18,286 nt of DNA from an uncultured Lachnospiraceae bacterium (GCA_910588865.1 CAJUSJ010000081.1:1-18286); one strand, 5' to 3'; shown: positions 1 to 6,902, numbered from the stretch's first letter. Numbers and translations: made by a program. Notes: a model not told the origin generated them from the letters alone.

Positions 1-174
1 CAGCGCCTATACCAGGAAGATCATCATGGAAATGTCAAACAAGGTTGTGGAGAATTGGAGCAGGCAAAGCAGACGGCCTTTAATCTTAAGGCCATGGGTA
101 TGGACAATGATTCCATAGCGAAGGCCGTCGCGATGGGAGTCTCCGTTGTCAGAGAATGGTTTGGTGAGAGTTAA
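1..174 (+). CDS. C-terminal fragment of an Rpn/PD-(D/E)XK nuclease-type transposase-related protein (partial, cut by window edge)
   Basis: Frame 1 is open from the first base to a TAA at 172-174, giving 57 residues. The end reads AKQTAFNLKAMGMDNDSIAK followed by a short helix and a Trp near the terminus. This tail, a helix-turn-helix-like segment of the form 'LK.MG...IA.A...S...V..W', is typical of the C-terminus of the Rpn (recombination-promoting nuclease)/putative transposase family found in many copies in gut Clostridia. The catalytic PD-(D/E)XK core lies outside the window, so activity cannot be judged. A strong terminator follows at 239-287. The family assignment rests only on the tail and is moderate. 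Confidence 0.6.
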   Translation, partial: QRLYQEDHHGNVKQGCGELEQAKQTAFNLKAMGMDNDSIAKAVAMGVSVVREWFGES

Positions 175-238
175 GGTTTAAATGGAATAGGATTATAAAA
201 ACAGAATTCTTGGTAGTGTAAAATAAGCCTTACACAGC

Positions 239-287
239 GGAGGTTCCCATGCCAAAACCCATGGGAACCTTCTGTTGATTTATTTTG
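239..287 (+). terminator. Rho-independent terminator after the Rpn-type gene
   Basis: AGGTTCCCATG (241-251) pairs perfectly with CATGGGAACCT (260-270), an 11-bp stem with an 8-nt loop, extendable by two pairs (one G-U) at the base. A T-rich tail (TCTGTTGATTTATTTT) follows on the plus strand. The minus-strand side has no T-run, so it acts for the plus strand only. It overlaps the severed end of the opposing LRR gene. Confidence 0.8.
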
Positions 288-324
288 CCCAGACTCCTCC
301 CTGGTTTACATAATACTCCCCCAT
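280..324 (-). other. Severed C-terminal codons of the cell-wall-binding repeat, beyond an in-frame TAG
   Basis: Directly after the TAG stop of the LRR gene (325-327) the same frame continues for 14 sense codons, MGEYYVNQGGVWAK, and then TAA at 280-282. In cell-wall-binding repeats the expected sequence here is '..W(I)GEYYVN..GVW..'. The TAG therefore sits exactly where a Trp (TGG) is expected. A single G-to-A change would explain it. The segment is translated only if the TAG is suppressed. Confidence 0.8.
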
Positions 325-1068
325 CTAAGTGTTAATCATCAACGCCCCTCTGGTTCCGTCCGAGACCTCATTGAAATAGTACCATTTTCCGTCAATCCGC
401 TGCCAGCCATTAGACGCCCAGGTGTTGTCCCCTTTTTTGTATCTCCAGCCCTTCGTGTCCTGGGTCCAGGTATTGACCCCACTGGTTGAGGAGGAGCTTT
501 TGCTGGAGCTTCCGCCACTAGAGCTTCCACCACTGGAACTTCCACCTCCATTGGACGCTCTCCGAACGGTTACCTCGCAGGATGCGGTCTTCCCGTTAAG
601 CGCCGCCGTGATTGTGGCGGAGCCCGCGGCTATGCCTTTCACGTTTCCTTCCTGGTCAACCGTGGCCACCGCCTCGCGGTTCCTTCCGCCATAGTAAATG
701 TCTGCCAAATTTTGGCAGCCGCCAAACGCCGCGCTCTTAATCATTTCTACTCCGGCTCCAATGGTTACTTCTTTCAGATTTGTACAGATATTAAATGCTC
801 CTTCTTCAATCTTAAATACCTGGCCAGGGATGTTCACTTTCTCCAGATTTTCACAAGACTTAAACACATTGCTTCCTATCTCTTCAACGCCATCTCCAAT
901 TACCGCTTCCCGCAGACCTTCGCGTTCACTGAACGCCTCTTGACCAATGGCTGTTACATTATCCGGTATTACGATCGTTTCCAGACTGGAGCAATGGTAA
1001 AACGCCTTCGTTGGGATGCTGGTCAGCCCATTTCCAAGCTGCTTTGACTCCATAACCCTACTGGCCAT
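325..1068 (-). CDS. Leucine-rich repeat (BspA/LRR_5) protein with partial Ig-like domain and cell-wall-binding repeat; truncated and probably decaying
   Basis: The 247-residue frame has about five 23-residue BspA-type repeats (residues ~10-125, pattern 'IP..V..IG..AF..C..L..V.I'). Then comes the C-terminal half of a Big_2 Ig-like domain (VATVDQEGNVKGIAAGSATI and a following strand, to ~168). A Ser/Gly linker (~170-197) and a choline-binding/cell-wall-binding type repeat (WTQDTKGWRYKKGDNTW onward) follow. Members of this kind are normally secreted and wall-attached. Here there is no signal peptide: an in-frame TGA lies three codons upstream of the ATG, and no good ribosome binding site is seen. 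The Big_2 domain lacks its N-terminal half, abutting the last LRR at 'YYGGRNREAVATVD'. The C-terminus is cut by a TAG replacing a Trp codon. I infer a gene remnant, although the frame is otherwise intact. Confidence 0.75.
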   Translation of the reverse strand: MASRVMESKQLGNGLTSIPTKAFYHCSSLETIVIPDNVTAIGQEAFSEREGLREAVIGDGVEEIGSNVFKSCENLEKVNIPGQVFKIEEGAFNICTNLKEVTIGAGVEMIKSAAFGGCQNLADIYYGGRNREAVATVDQEGNVKGIAAGSATITAALNGKTASCEVTVRRASNGGGSSSGGSSSGGSSSKSSSSTSGVNTWTQDTKGWRYKKGDNTWASNGWQRIDGKWYYFNEVSDGTRGALMINT

Positions 1069-1109
1069 GACGAATCAGCAATAATCGCCTTCCGTCTCTT
1101 TCGAAAATG

Positions 1110-1118
1110 TGTTATAAT
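1110..1118 (+). promoter_or_regulatory. Extended -10 promoter for the SDR/phospholipase operon
   Basis: TGTTATAAT is a perfect TATAAT box (1113-1118) preceded by the TG of an extended -10. The -35 region is poor, as expected for extended -10 promoters. Transcription would begin near 1125 and leave a leader of about 80 nt before the ATG at 1208, containing the hairpin at 1125-1177. Confidence 0.55.
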
Positions 1119-1124
1119 ATAAAT

Positions 1125-1177
1125 GCCGCCATGGTATGTCTGTTTTCGCGGCAGAAGACATTAACATGGCAGGCGGC
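1125..1177 (+). promoter_or_regulatory. Imperfect leader stem-loop upstream of the SDR gene
   Basis: Nested complementary arms are GCCGCC (1125-1130) with GGCGGC (1172-1177), CATG (1130-1133) with CATG (1165-1168), and ATGTCT (1136-1141) with AGACAT (1156-1161). Together they form a roughly 53-nt interrupted hairpin that begins at the predicted transcription start. Its role (mRNA stability or regulation) is unknown. Confidence 0.4.
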
Positions 1178-1190
1178 GACATTCTATAAT
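1161..1190 (+). promoter_or_regulatory. Alternative promoter-like pair upstream of the SDR gene
   Basis: TTAACA (1161-1166), 18 bp, TATAAT (1185-1190) matches sigma-A boxes well. The start point would fall near 1197, inside the ribosome binding site AAGGAG (1195-1200), so a functional transcript from here is doubtful and the promoter at 1110-1118 is preferred. Confidence 0.25.
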
Positions 1191-1207
1191 CAAAAAGGAG
1201 TGATCCT

Positions 1208-1939
1208 ATGGCCAGAAAGACAGTTCTGGTAACCGGCGCTTCCCGTGGAATCGGAAAAGCCATTGCCGTGAAGTTCGCGAAAAAAAACTATAATGTGGTC
1301 ATCAACTGTATCCACAGGGAAGAACGTCTGATCCAGACAAAAAAAGATATCGAATCCTACCAGGTACCCTGCCTGGCCTTTATGGGGGATGTGGGGGATT
1401 TAAAGCAGTGTGAGGATTTATTTGAGCAGATAAAAAAACAGTTCGGCACCGTGGATGTTCTTGTGAACAATGCGGGCATTTCCTACATCGGTCTTCTCCA
1501 GGACATGAAGAGCCAGGACTGGGACCGGATTATCCGCACCAACTTAACCTCTGTATTTAATCTGTGTAAGCTTGCCATCCCCGGCATGATTGCCCAGAAG
1601 TACGGCAAGATCATCAATATCTCCTCAGTGTGGGGCAACGTGGGGGCCTCCTGCGAGGTGGCCTACTCCGCGACCAAGGGCGGTATTAACGCCTTCACAA
1701 AAGCCCTGGCCAAGGAACTGGCCCCCTGCGGAATCCAGGTCAACGGGGTTGCCTGCGGGGCCATTGACACAGAGATGAACCAATTTCTGGAAGAAGATGA
1801 ACTGATCAGCCTGGTTGACCAGATCCCTGCCGGAAGGCTTGGGAAGGCCGAGGAGGTGGCGGATTTAGTATACCACTTAGGCTACAAGAATTCCTACCTC
1901 ACAGGGCAGATCATTGGACTGGATGGAGGCTGGATGTAA
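1208..1939 (+). CDS. ymfI: Short-chain dehydrogenase/reductase, FabG-like, YmfI (EF-P 5-aminopentanone reductase) type
   Basis: This is a 243-residue Rossmann-fold NAD(P)-dependent reductase. The cofactor motif TGASRGIG is at 9-16, NNAG at 87-90, Asn112, the catalytic Ser at ~140 and YSATK at 153-157, so the full SDR tetrad is present. The end (LTGQIIGLDGGWM) is FabG-like. The segment NISSVWGNVGASCEVAYSA is, from memory, characteristic of the clostridial group annotated as EF-P 5-aminopentanone reductase, which in Bacillus subtilis (YmfI) reduces the modification on elongation factor P. A housekeeping 3-oxoacyl-ACP reductase is the alternative. The start is set by AAAAAGGAG seven bases upstream of the ATG. 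The stop is one base before the next gene's ATG, so the two genes are translationally coupled. Confidence 0.85.
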   Translation: MARKTVLVTGASRGIGKAIAVKFAKKNYNVVINCIHREERLIQTKKDIESYQVPCLAFMGDVGDLKQCEDLFEQIKKQFGTVDVLVNNAGISYIGLLQDMKSQDWDRIIRTNLTSVFNLCKLAIPGMIAQKYGKIINISSVWGNVGASCEVAYSATKGGINAFTKALAKELAPCGIQVNGVACGAIDTEMNQFLEEDELISLVDQIPAGRLGKAEEVADLVYHLGYKNSYLTGQIIGLDGGWM

Positions 1940-1940
1940 G

Positions 1941-2801
1941 ATGCCTACCACCTACGCGCATTACCGTTTTGGGCGGGATGTCTACAAGCGGCTGCCCGGA
2001 AATATTCAGGATATTATCCGCTCCCACGGCGGACTTTACAACATTGGTCTCCACGGCCCGGATCTTTTATTTTACTACAGAGTATTTGAGAAAAACAGGG
2101 TCAATCAGACGGGATTCGCCATGCACGCCAGGCCCGGGACAGAATTTTTCAGGAAGGCCGCCTCCGTGATCTACGGCGGGAAAAATGGAAAACCGCCTGT
2201 GTGCCGGAAAGCGGACCGCCATCTGAAAAATGCCCGTATTTCCTTTATCCCCTCAGCCAGATACGCCTACGCCTTTGGATTTCTCTGCCATTTTGCCTTA
2301 GACAGCCGCTGCCACCCCTATGTGGAGCGGATGGCCCGGGAGACCGGAATCTCCCACAGCGAGATGGAAGCGGAGCTGGACCGGGACTTAATGACAAGAG
2401 ACGGCTTAGATCCCATGACCTGCCGTCCCACTGCCCACTTAAGAGCCAAAATGTTTTATGGAACAATCATCTCCGGATTCTTTCCCGCCATCACTGCCCG
2501 TCAGATCATAACCTCTATCCGGCACATGAGGCTGTGCTGCAATCTTCTCGCGCCATCGGGCCACAGGCTGCACTTTTTCATCTGGTATCTGATGAAGCTG
2601 GGCCACCTTCCTGTGGCTGTCCAGGATATGGTGATCCGCGGGGAGTCCAACCCGGCCTGCGGGCCCTTAGTACGGCAACTGGAGCGCCTGTACAGCCAGG
2701 CTGTCCTTGAAGGGGCAGAGCTGATCATGAATTTTATGGAATATGTAGAACATGGAGCGCCCCTTGACCCCCGCCTGGAACATACTTTTGGAGAAGAGTA
2801 G
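1941..2801 (+). CDS. Zinc-dependent phospholipase C domain family protein
   Basis: This 286-residue protein resembles the all-helical zinc-dependent phospholipase C / S1-P1-like fold (PF00882 type). Likely metal ligands are visible in order: His7 (TYAHYRFG), HGPD at 38-41, His62, H117-x3-D121-x3-H125 (LCHFALDSRCHPYV), and H139 with E141/E145 (GISHSEMEAELD). There is no signal peptide, unlike secreted toxins such as alpha-toxin, so a cytoplasmic role is likely and the physiological substrate is unknown. I chose the ATG at 1941 over the in-frame ATG at 1914: 1914 lies inside the SDR gene, while GGAGG (about 11 bases upstream of 1941) and the 'MPTTYAHYRFG' start match family starts. It is the second gene of the SDR operon and is followed immediately by a terminator. 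Confidence 0.85.
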   Translation: MPTTYAHYRFGRDVYKRLPGNIQDIIRSHGGLYNIGLHGPDLLFYYRVFEKNRVNQTGFAMHARPGTEFFRKAASVIYGGKNGKPPVCRKADRHLKNARISFIPSARYAYAFGFLCHFALDSRCHPYVERMARETGISHSEMEAELDRDLMTRDGLDPMTCRPTAHLRAKMFYGTIISGFFPAITARQIITSIRHMRLCCNLLAPSGHRLHFFIWYLMKLGHLPVAVQDMVIRGESNPACGPLVRQLERLYSQAVLEGAELIMNFMEYVEHGAPLDPRLEHTFGEE

Positions 2802-2804
2802 AAA

Positions 2805-2842
2805 AAGAGAATCCCCTGGATTCCAAGGGATTCTCTTCTTTT
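2805..2842. terminator. Bidirectional Rho-independent terminator between convergent operons
   Basis: AAGAGAATCCC (2805-2815) pairs perfectly with GGGATTCTCTT (2827-2837). CTTTTT follows on the plus strand, and on the minus strand the stem is followed by TTTTTC (complement of GAAAAA at 2801-2806). It serves both the phospholipase gene (plus) and greA (minus). Confidence 0.9.
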
Positions 2843-2865
2843 TAAGAATCAGGGGTTGCAATTTT

Positions 2866-3369
2866 TTAAAAGCTCCGGATCGAATCCTCCCCGTCATCTT
2901 TGGTATTCTCAATATTTCGGATCACCACATAATATCCAGTGTTGTCATTCACCTTCACATATACCCGGTCCCCTACCTTGTGCTTGAAGATGGCCTTGCC
3001 AAGGGGCGACTCGGTGCTGATCATGTTCTTTAAGGAGCTTCCTCTGATGGAGGTCACCAGCCGGTAGGTCTCCACCTCGTCGTCATCCTCCATGTAAAGC
3101 TCCACTGTGTTGTTGATCCCCACCTCGTCGTCCCTGGACTCATCGGACACGATCTGGGCATTTTTCAGCATTCTTTCCAGGTAGCGGATGCGGCTCTCGT
3201 TCTGGTTCTTGTCCTTCTTTGCCGCGTGGTACTCAAAATTCTCGCTTAAATCCCCGTGGGCCCTGGCCTCCTTTACCGCCTCAATGGCCTCCTTGCGCAC
3301 CACCAGCTTCCTGTGCTCGATCTCCTTCTGGATCTTTTCCACATCGCTTTTTGTCAGTTTCTCACCCAT
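2866..3369 (-). CDS. greA: Transcription elongation factor GreA
   Basis: The 167-residue protein has the two-domain Gre layout. An N-terminal antiparallel coiled coil (~1-77) carries the tip motif GDLSENFEY at 39-47, whose Asp and Glu residues enter the RNA polymerase secondary channel and stimulate transcript cleavage in backtracked complexes. The C-terminal FKBP-like domain has SPLGKAIF (121-128) and KVGDRVYV (131-138). The length is close to the usual ~158, with a slightly acidic extension at the end. Its ATG overlaps the last eight bases of the cytidylate-kinase-like gene (AATGGGTGA), which indicates translational coupling. Unlike canonical GreA, the linker after the coiled coil is very acidic (MEDDDEVE), and a GreA paralogue rather than the principal GreA cannot be excluded. 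Confidence 0.9.
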   Translation of the reverse strand: MGEKLTKSDVEKIQKEIEHRKLVVRKEAIEAVKEARAHGDLSENFEYHAAKKDKNQNESRIRYLERMLKNAQIVSDESRDDEVGINNTVELYMEDDDEVETYRLVTSIRGSSLKNMISTESPLGKAIFKHKVGDRVYVKVNDNTGYYVVIRNIENTKDDGEDSIRSF

Positions 3370-4033
3370 TGGCGGACAATCCTTTCATGTACTCGTTGTA
3401 CCACTCATCTCCGAATTTGACCCGCATGCACTGGATGATCATCTGTACGCTCTTCTCATCCCCGAACCTTGAGTTGTTCAGGGTTATGTCATAATTGACA
3501 GGGTTGGTCCAATAGTTGCCGTGGGTGTAATACTTGTAATAATCTGCCCTGTATTTGTCTGTCTTTGTGATCAGCTCGTCAGCCTCCTCCAGGGTTATGT
3601 CGTACATCCGGTCCATGACTCTCTGGAGGCAGTAGGCTCTGGGGGCCTCCACGTACACGCTGAACACATTGTCATAGTCTTTCAATATATAGTCCGCGCA
3701 TTTTCCCACAATAATACAGGACTCGGACTCTGCCAGTTTTTCAATGATCTTTTTCTGGAACTCAAAAAGCCTGTCGTCAGACACAAACTTGGACAGCTGG
3801 CCTTTGGTGTGAAACATCTTGGGAAGCTCCAGCAGCTGTTTGGTGATCAGGCTGCCGTGTAAGTTCTCGTCAGCCTCCCTGAAATAGTGCTCATCATAAC
3901 CGCTGTACTGGGCAGCCAGTTTGAGGATCCGGTTATCATAACTGTGGATATGCAGCTCATCTGCCAGCTTGGCCGCTATCTGGCGTCCACCGGAGCCAAA
4001 TCCCCTTGCCACGGTGATTACAAAGTTTTGCAT
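3362..4033 (-). CDS. Cytidylate kinase-like family protein
   Basis: The 223-residue protein starts MQNFVITVARGFGSGGRQIA. The GFGSGGRQ segment (11-18) is the P-loop of the cytidylate-kinase-like family (PF13189), a group of small P-loop kinases distinct from essential Cmk. The following segment (HSYDNRIL) and the middle 'ESCIIVGKCADYIL' region, which resembles the CMP-kinase core, support this. True CMP phosphorylation is not proven for this family and the substrate is unknown. The ribosome binding site is AAAGGGAAG upstream of the ATG. It lies 34 bases downstream of the amidohydrolase gene and overlaps greA by eight bases, so it is probably in the same transcript. Confidence 0.8.
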   Translation of the reverse strand: MQNFVITVARGFGSGGRQIAAKLADELHIHSYDNRILKLAAQYSGYDEHYFREADENLHGSLITKQLLELPKMFHTKGQLSKFVSDDRLFEFQKKIIEKLAESESCIIVGKCADYILKDYDNVFSVYVEAPRAYCLQRVMDRMYDITLEEADELITKTDKYRADYYKYYTHGNYWTNPVNYDITLNNSRFGDEKSVQMIIQCMRVKFGDEWYNEYMKGLSANG

Positions 4034-4067
4034 CGCTCTTCCCTTTCTTTTTGTGGGTTTCCTTTTT

Positions 4068-5213
4068 CTAGTTTACTTTCTTGCCGTCAATGAGAACCAG
4101 CTCCAGAGAGGAGGCCACTTCCAGCGGACAGCCGTCGTAAACCACAATGTCCGCATCCTTTCCAGCCTCCAGGGTGCCCACTCTGTCCTGGATCCCCAGG
4201 TGCTTTGCCGGGTTGATGGTAATGGCTTTCATGGCTTCAAAGCTGTCCATGCCTGCCTTCACCGCCATGGCCGCGCACAGGGTTAAGTACTGCTGGGGAA
4301 TCACAGGCGCGTCGGTGATAATGGACACCTGGCAGCCTGCCGCCGCGAGAATCCCGGGGGTAGCCCAGGTCTTGTTCTGGAGCTCAAACTTGGTAGCATG
4401 TCCCAGGCTGGGCCCTACCGCGCAGGGAAGATTCTCCTTCACCAGCTCATCCACGATCAGATGTCCCTCGGTGCAGTGCTCCAGGGTGATCTTGACTTTG
4501 AATTCCTTCGCGATCCGGATCGCGGTCAGGATATCGTTTGCCTGGTGGGCATGGGCTTTCAGGGGGATCTGGCCATCCAGCACCGGGATCAGGGCCTCCA
4601 GCTTCATGTCAAACGCCGGCTTCTTTAAGGGATCGTCCCCTGCCGCCTCTTTTCTTGCCTTATAGTCCTGAGCCTTGAACAGCATCTCCCTCAGCTTGGC
4701 CGCGGTGGACATACGGGCAAAATTATTCTTGTCCTTGTAGCAGCGCTTGGGGTTCTCTCCAAACGCGCACTTCATGGCCACCGGGTTCTTCACGATCATG
4801 TCATCCACCCGTTTTCCTGTGGTCTTTACCGCGAAGAAGGTTCCGCCCAGCACATTGGCGCTTCCCGGGCCGGTTCCTACACAGGTGACGCCTCCCATGG
4901 CCGCGGAATGAACCGTGGGATCAAGGGGATTGAAACTGTCGATCCCTCTCAGATGGGAGGCGCAGATATCATTCATCTCATTATAATCCTGTCCCTCAAA
5001 TCCGATGCCGTAGCCGTCCAGGCCAAGATGGCTGTGGGCGTCAATAAAGCCCGGATAGACATCTTTGCCGGAAACATCAATGATCTCGGTTCCCTCGGGA
5101 ATCTCCAGATTCTGGCCGATTCTGACGATCTTTCCTCCGTCTACAAGAATATCCCCCTCATATGCCTCGGGATTTACCATGTCGTGGATTCTGCCGTTCT
5201 TAACGCATAACAT
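4068..5213 (-). CDS. Metal-dependent amidohydrolase, imidazolonepropionase-like
   Basis: The 381-residue amidohydrolase-superfamily enzyme (TIM barrel with flanking beta sandwich) shows the typical N-terminal 'DVYPGFIDAHSHLG' with metal ligands His60 and His62. Further metal or catalytic residues are His221/His223 (LKAHAH), His246 (LEHCTEGH) and Asp301 (ITDAP). The C-terminal GTLEAGKDADIVVYDG is the usual end of the second half-sandwich. It is closest in feel to the clostridial 'imidazolonepropionase-like amidohydrolase' group, whose substrates are often dipeptides or N-acyl amino acids; a hydantoinase-type substrate is possible. GGAGG lies nine bases before the ATG. It sits between the M20 amidohydrolase (116 bases upstream, with a hairpin) and the kinase-like gene, pointing to one amide-degradation operon. 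Confidence 0.85.
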   Translation of the reverse strand: MLCVKNGRIHDMVNPEAYEGDILVDGGKIVRIGQNLEIPEGTEIIDVSGKDVYPGFIDAHSHLGLDGYGIGFEGQDYNEMNDICASHLRGIDSFNPLDPTVHSAAMGGVTCVGTGPGSANVLGGTFFAVKTTGKRVDDMIVKNPVAMKCAFGENPKRCYKDKNNFARMSTAAKLREMLFKAQDYKARKEAAGDDPLKKPAFDMKLEALIPVLDGQIPLKAHAHQANDILTAIRIAKEFKVKITLEHCTEGHLIVDELVKENLPCAVGPSLGHATKFELQNKTWATPGILAAAGCQVSIITDAPVIPQQYLTLCAAMAVKAGMDSFEAMKAITINPAKHLGIQDRVGTLEAGKDADIVVYDGCPLEVASSLELVLIDGKKVN

Positions 5214-5242
5214 TTTTCATTTCCTCCAGTTTTTTTATTTTC

Positions 5243-5275
5243 AGGTTTCCGCCTCCCCGAAAGAGACGGAAACCT
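5243..5275 (-). promoter_or_regulatory. Stem-loop in the leader of the amidohydrolase gene
   Basis: AGGTTTCCG (5243-5251) pairs perfectly with CGGAAACCT (5267-5275), with a 15-nt loop. Downstream on the minus strand the sequence is A-rich (GAAAATAAAAAAA), not T-rich, so it is not an ordinary terminator for the M20 gene. It lies just before the GGAGG of the amidohydrolase and may act as an mRNA processing or stability element. Confidence 0.45.
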
Positions 5276-5329
5276 AAAGCTTTACCCCAATCTCCCTGTC
5301 CAGGTCAGCGCCGCCGCCTTTGCCGGACC

Positions 5330-6691
5330 TTATACGCTGAAATCCAGGGTCACTGTGCCGTCCTGATTGTAGACCACCGCGTCCTTGTCCATGGTCACTT
5401 TGTCAATAGCTGCCAGGTAATCCTCTTTGGACTTAAACTGAGGCTTAGCCTCCGCGATGACCTTCTTCGCCAGGGCCCCGCCGTCTGTCAGCAGCATGTC
5501 CGCCGCCACCACCAGGCACTGGGCAGGCCTTAAGCAGGCCAGCTTTTTGTTCTCAATGTAATAATCTTTTCCATGTCCCGTTCCCACGGCTCCGCTGGCG
5601 TGGGGATGGACTGCCGGCATGATCGCGGACACATCGCCCATGTCCGTGCTTCCTGTACCCCAGGCCCCGTCCATGTCCACACTGTCCGGCCCGGCGATCT
5701 GCCTCATGGCATCCGCCACCACCTGGGACAGTCCGGGATCATTGTTCAGCGGGAAATAACCGGGATGGTCGTCAAGCTCCACATTGCAGCCAATGGAGGC
5801 CGCTGAGGCCGCCAAAGCCCGGTTTACCTTTTTGTTGTACTGATACATGGCGTCGAAAGACGCGCCTCTCACATAGCTCTCCACCTTTGCCACCTCAGGG
5901 ATGGCGTTGACCGCGAGTCCTGCCTGGGTGATAATGGGATGGAAACGGATGTGCTGGTCATCCACAAAAGTCTCCCTGAGGGCATTGACCGCGTTGAGAC
6001 CGCAGGTAGCCGCGTACAGGGCATTTCTTCCGCTCTCCGGCGAACCGCCGGCATGGGAGGACACACCCTTGAAGGTAATGTTCTTGGTGATGCAGCCGTT
6101 GCATCCCCTGCTGACGCACAGGGACTTTCCTTCCTCCAGGTTGCCGGAATGGATCATCATGGACATGTCCACGCCGTCAAAATATCCTCTGTAGATAAAT
6201 TCCACCTTACCGCCAAAATACTTGATGGTCCCTTTCTTTCTCAGCTCCTCCCTAAAGCCCAGCTCGATCAGCTCCTCGGCAGGGACCGCTATGAGGCGGA
6301 TAGATCCGCACATGCCATCCAGCGCTCCCGGCTCTTTCAGGGCAGCCGCCACACCCATCAGGGTGGCGCACTGGGCATTATGTCCACAGGCGTGGACCGC
6401 GCAGGTATCGGAAACCGCATCTGGATGATTCTTTACGATCAGAGAATCCAGTTCTCCCAAGATGGCCACCTTGGGGCCTGGCTTTCCTGTATCCAGATCC
6501 GCGTAAAACCCCGGGATATCTCCTGCCTTTACCAGGGTGTACCCCAGCTTCTCAAACTGCTCCGCCATGTAAGCGGATGTGTTCCACTCACGATAGCCGG
6601 TCTCGGGATGTTTCCAGATATAGTCCGCTGTCTCATAGATCAGCTCCTCGTGTCTAGCTGTCATCTCCATTAACTGCTCTGCTCTTTTCAA
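5330..6691 (-). CDS. M20 family metallo-amidohydrolase (AbgB-like aminobenzoyl-glutamate hydrolase type)
   Basis: The 453-residue M20/M28-fold di-zinc hydrolase shows HPETGYRE near 28-35, LGELDSL at 78-84, a first metal motif ACGHN (101-105), the general-base pair in VPAEE (136-140), HSG at 181, SSHAGGSP in the lid/dimer domain (211-218), TGSTDMGD (346-353) and the last His in GTGHGKD (370-376). This set and the length fit the AbgB / amidohydrolase M20D branch, which hydrolyses N-acyl or aminobenzoyl-glutamate amide bonds; the actual substrate is unknown. I start it at a TTG (6691), because AAGGAGG lies eight bases upstream, and not at the in-frame ATG at 6763, which has no such site and adds non-conserved residues. 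It heads the amidohydrolase operon. Confidence 0.9.
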   Translation of the reverse strand: MKRAEQLMEMTARHEELIYETADYIWKHPETGYREWNTSAYMAEQFEKLGYTLVKAGDIPGFYADLDTGKPGPKVAILGELDSLIVKNHPDAVSDTCAVHACGHNAQCATLMGVAAALKEPGALDGMCGSIRLIAVPAEELIELGFREELRKKGTIKYFGGKVEFIYRGYFDGVDMSMMIHSGNLEEGKSLCVSRGCNGCITKNITFKGVSSHAGGSPESGRNALYAATCGLNAVNALRETFVDDQHIRFHPIITQAGLAVNAIPEVAKVESYVRGASFDAMYQYNKKVNRALAASAASIGCNVELDDHPGYFPLNNDPGLSQVVADAMRQIAGPDSVDMDGAWGTGSTDMGDVSAIMPAVHPHASGAVGTGHGKDYYIENKKLACLRPAQCLVVAADMLLTDGGALAKKVIAEAKPQFKSKEDYLAAIDKVTMDKDAVVYNQDGTVTLDFSV

Positions 6692-6699
6692 AATGTCTT

Positions 6700-6706
6700 C
6701 CTCCTT
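6700..6706 (-). promoter_or_regulatory. Ribosome binding site that fixes a TTG start for the M20 gene
   Basis: AAGGAGG on the minus strand is followed by an 8-base spacer and TTG AAA AGA GCA. The protein begins with family-like sequence from this codon. Confidence 0.8.
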
Positions 6707-6816
6707 GCCTGTTAGGCATAAACCAAAAACACGCCGAGTTCCCGTATCACTCATCTGGCCCATATCCCATGGATGTCAATATACTGTACCTGATCGTATG
6801 TTTTGTGAAACAAGCA

Positions 6817-6902
6817 GGCAGCGTTCGCGCGGAAAACAGGCCTGGGAATTCTTTCACGACCTCTTTTCCGCGCGGTTCAGAAAAAGCGCCCCGAACGCTG
6901 CC
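6817..6902. repeat. Large nested palindrome, element A
   Basis: The outer stem is GGCAGCGTTCG (6817-6827) with CGAACGCTGCC (6892-6902), 11 bp perfect. The inner stem is CGCGCGGAAAA (6826-6836) with TTTTCCGCGCG (6864-6874), 11 bp perfect, continuing after one mismatch as AGG/CCT. The two stems overlap by two bases at 6826-6827. The inner arms resemble those of the palindrome at 13504-13557. No coding frame is convincing here; it lies in the leader/intergenic region of the M20 gene. Confidence 0.7.

Noticed and set aside
5939..6673. Plus-strand open frame of 244 codons
   Set aside because: It is fully antisense to the M20 gene, whose motifs and ribosome binding site are clear.
6751..6779. TTGACA (minus, 6779-6774) as -35 of an M20 promoter
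   Set aside because: No acceptable -10 lies 16-18 bases downstream (AGATGA or GATGAG only).
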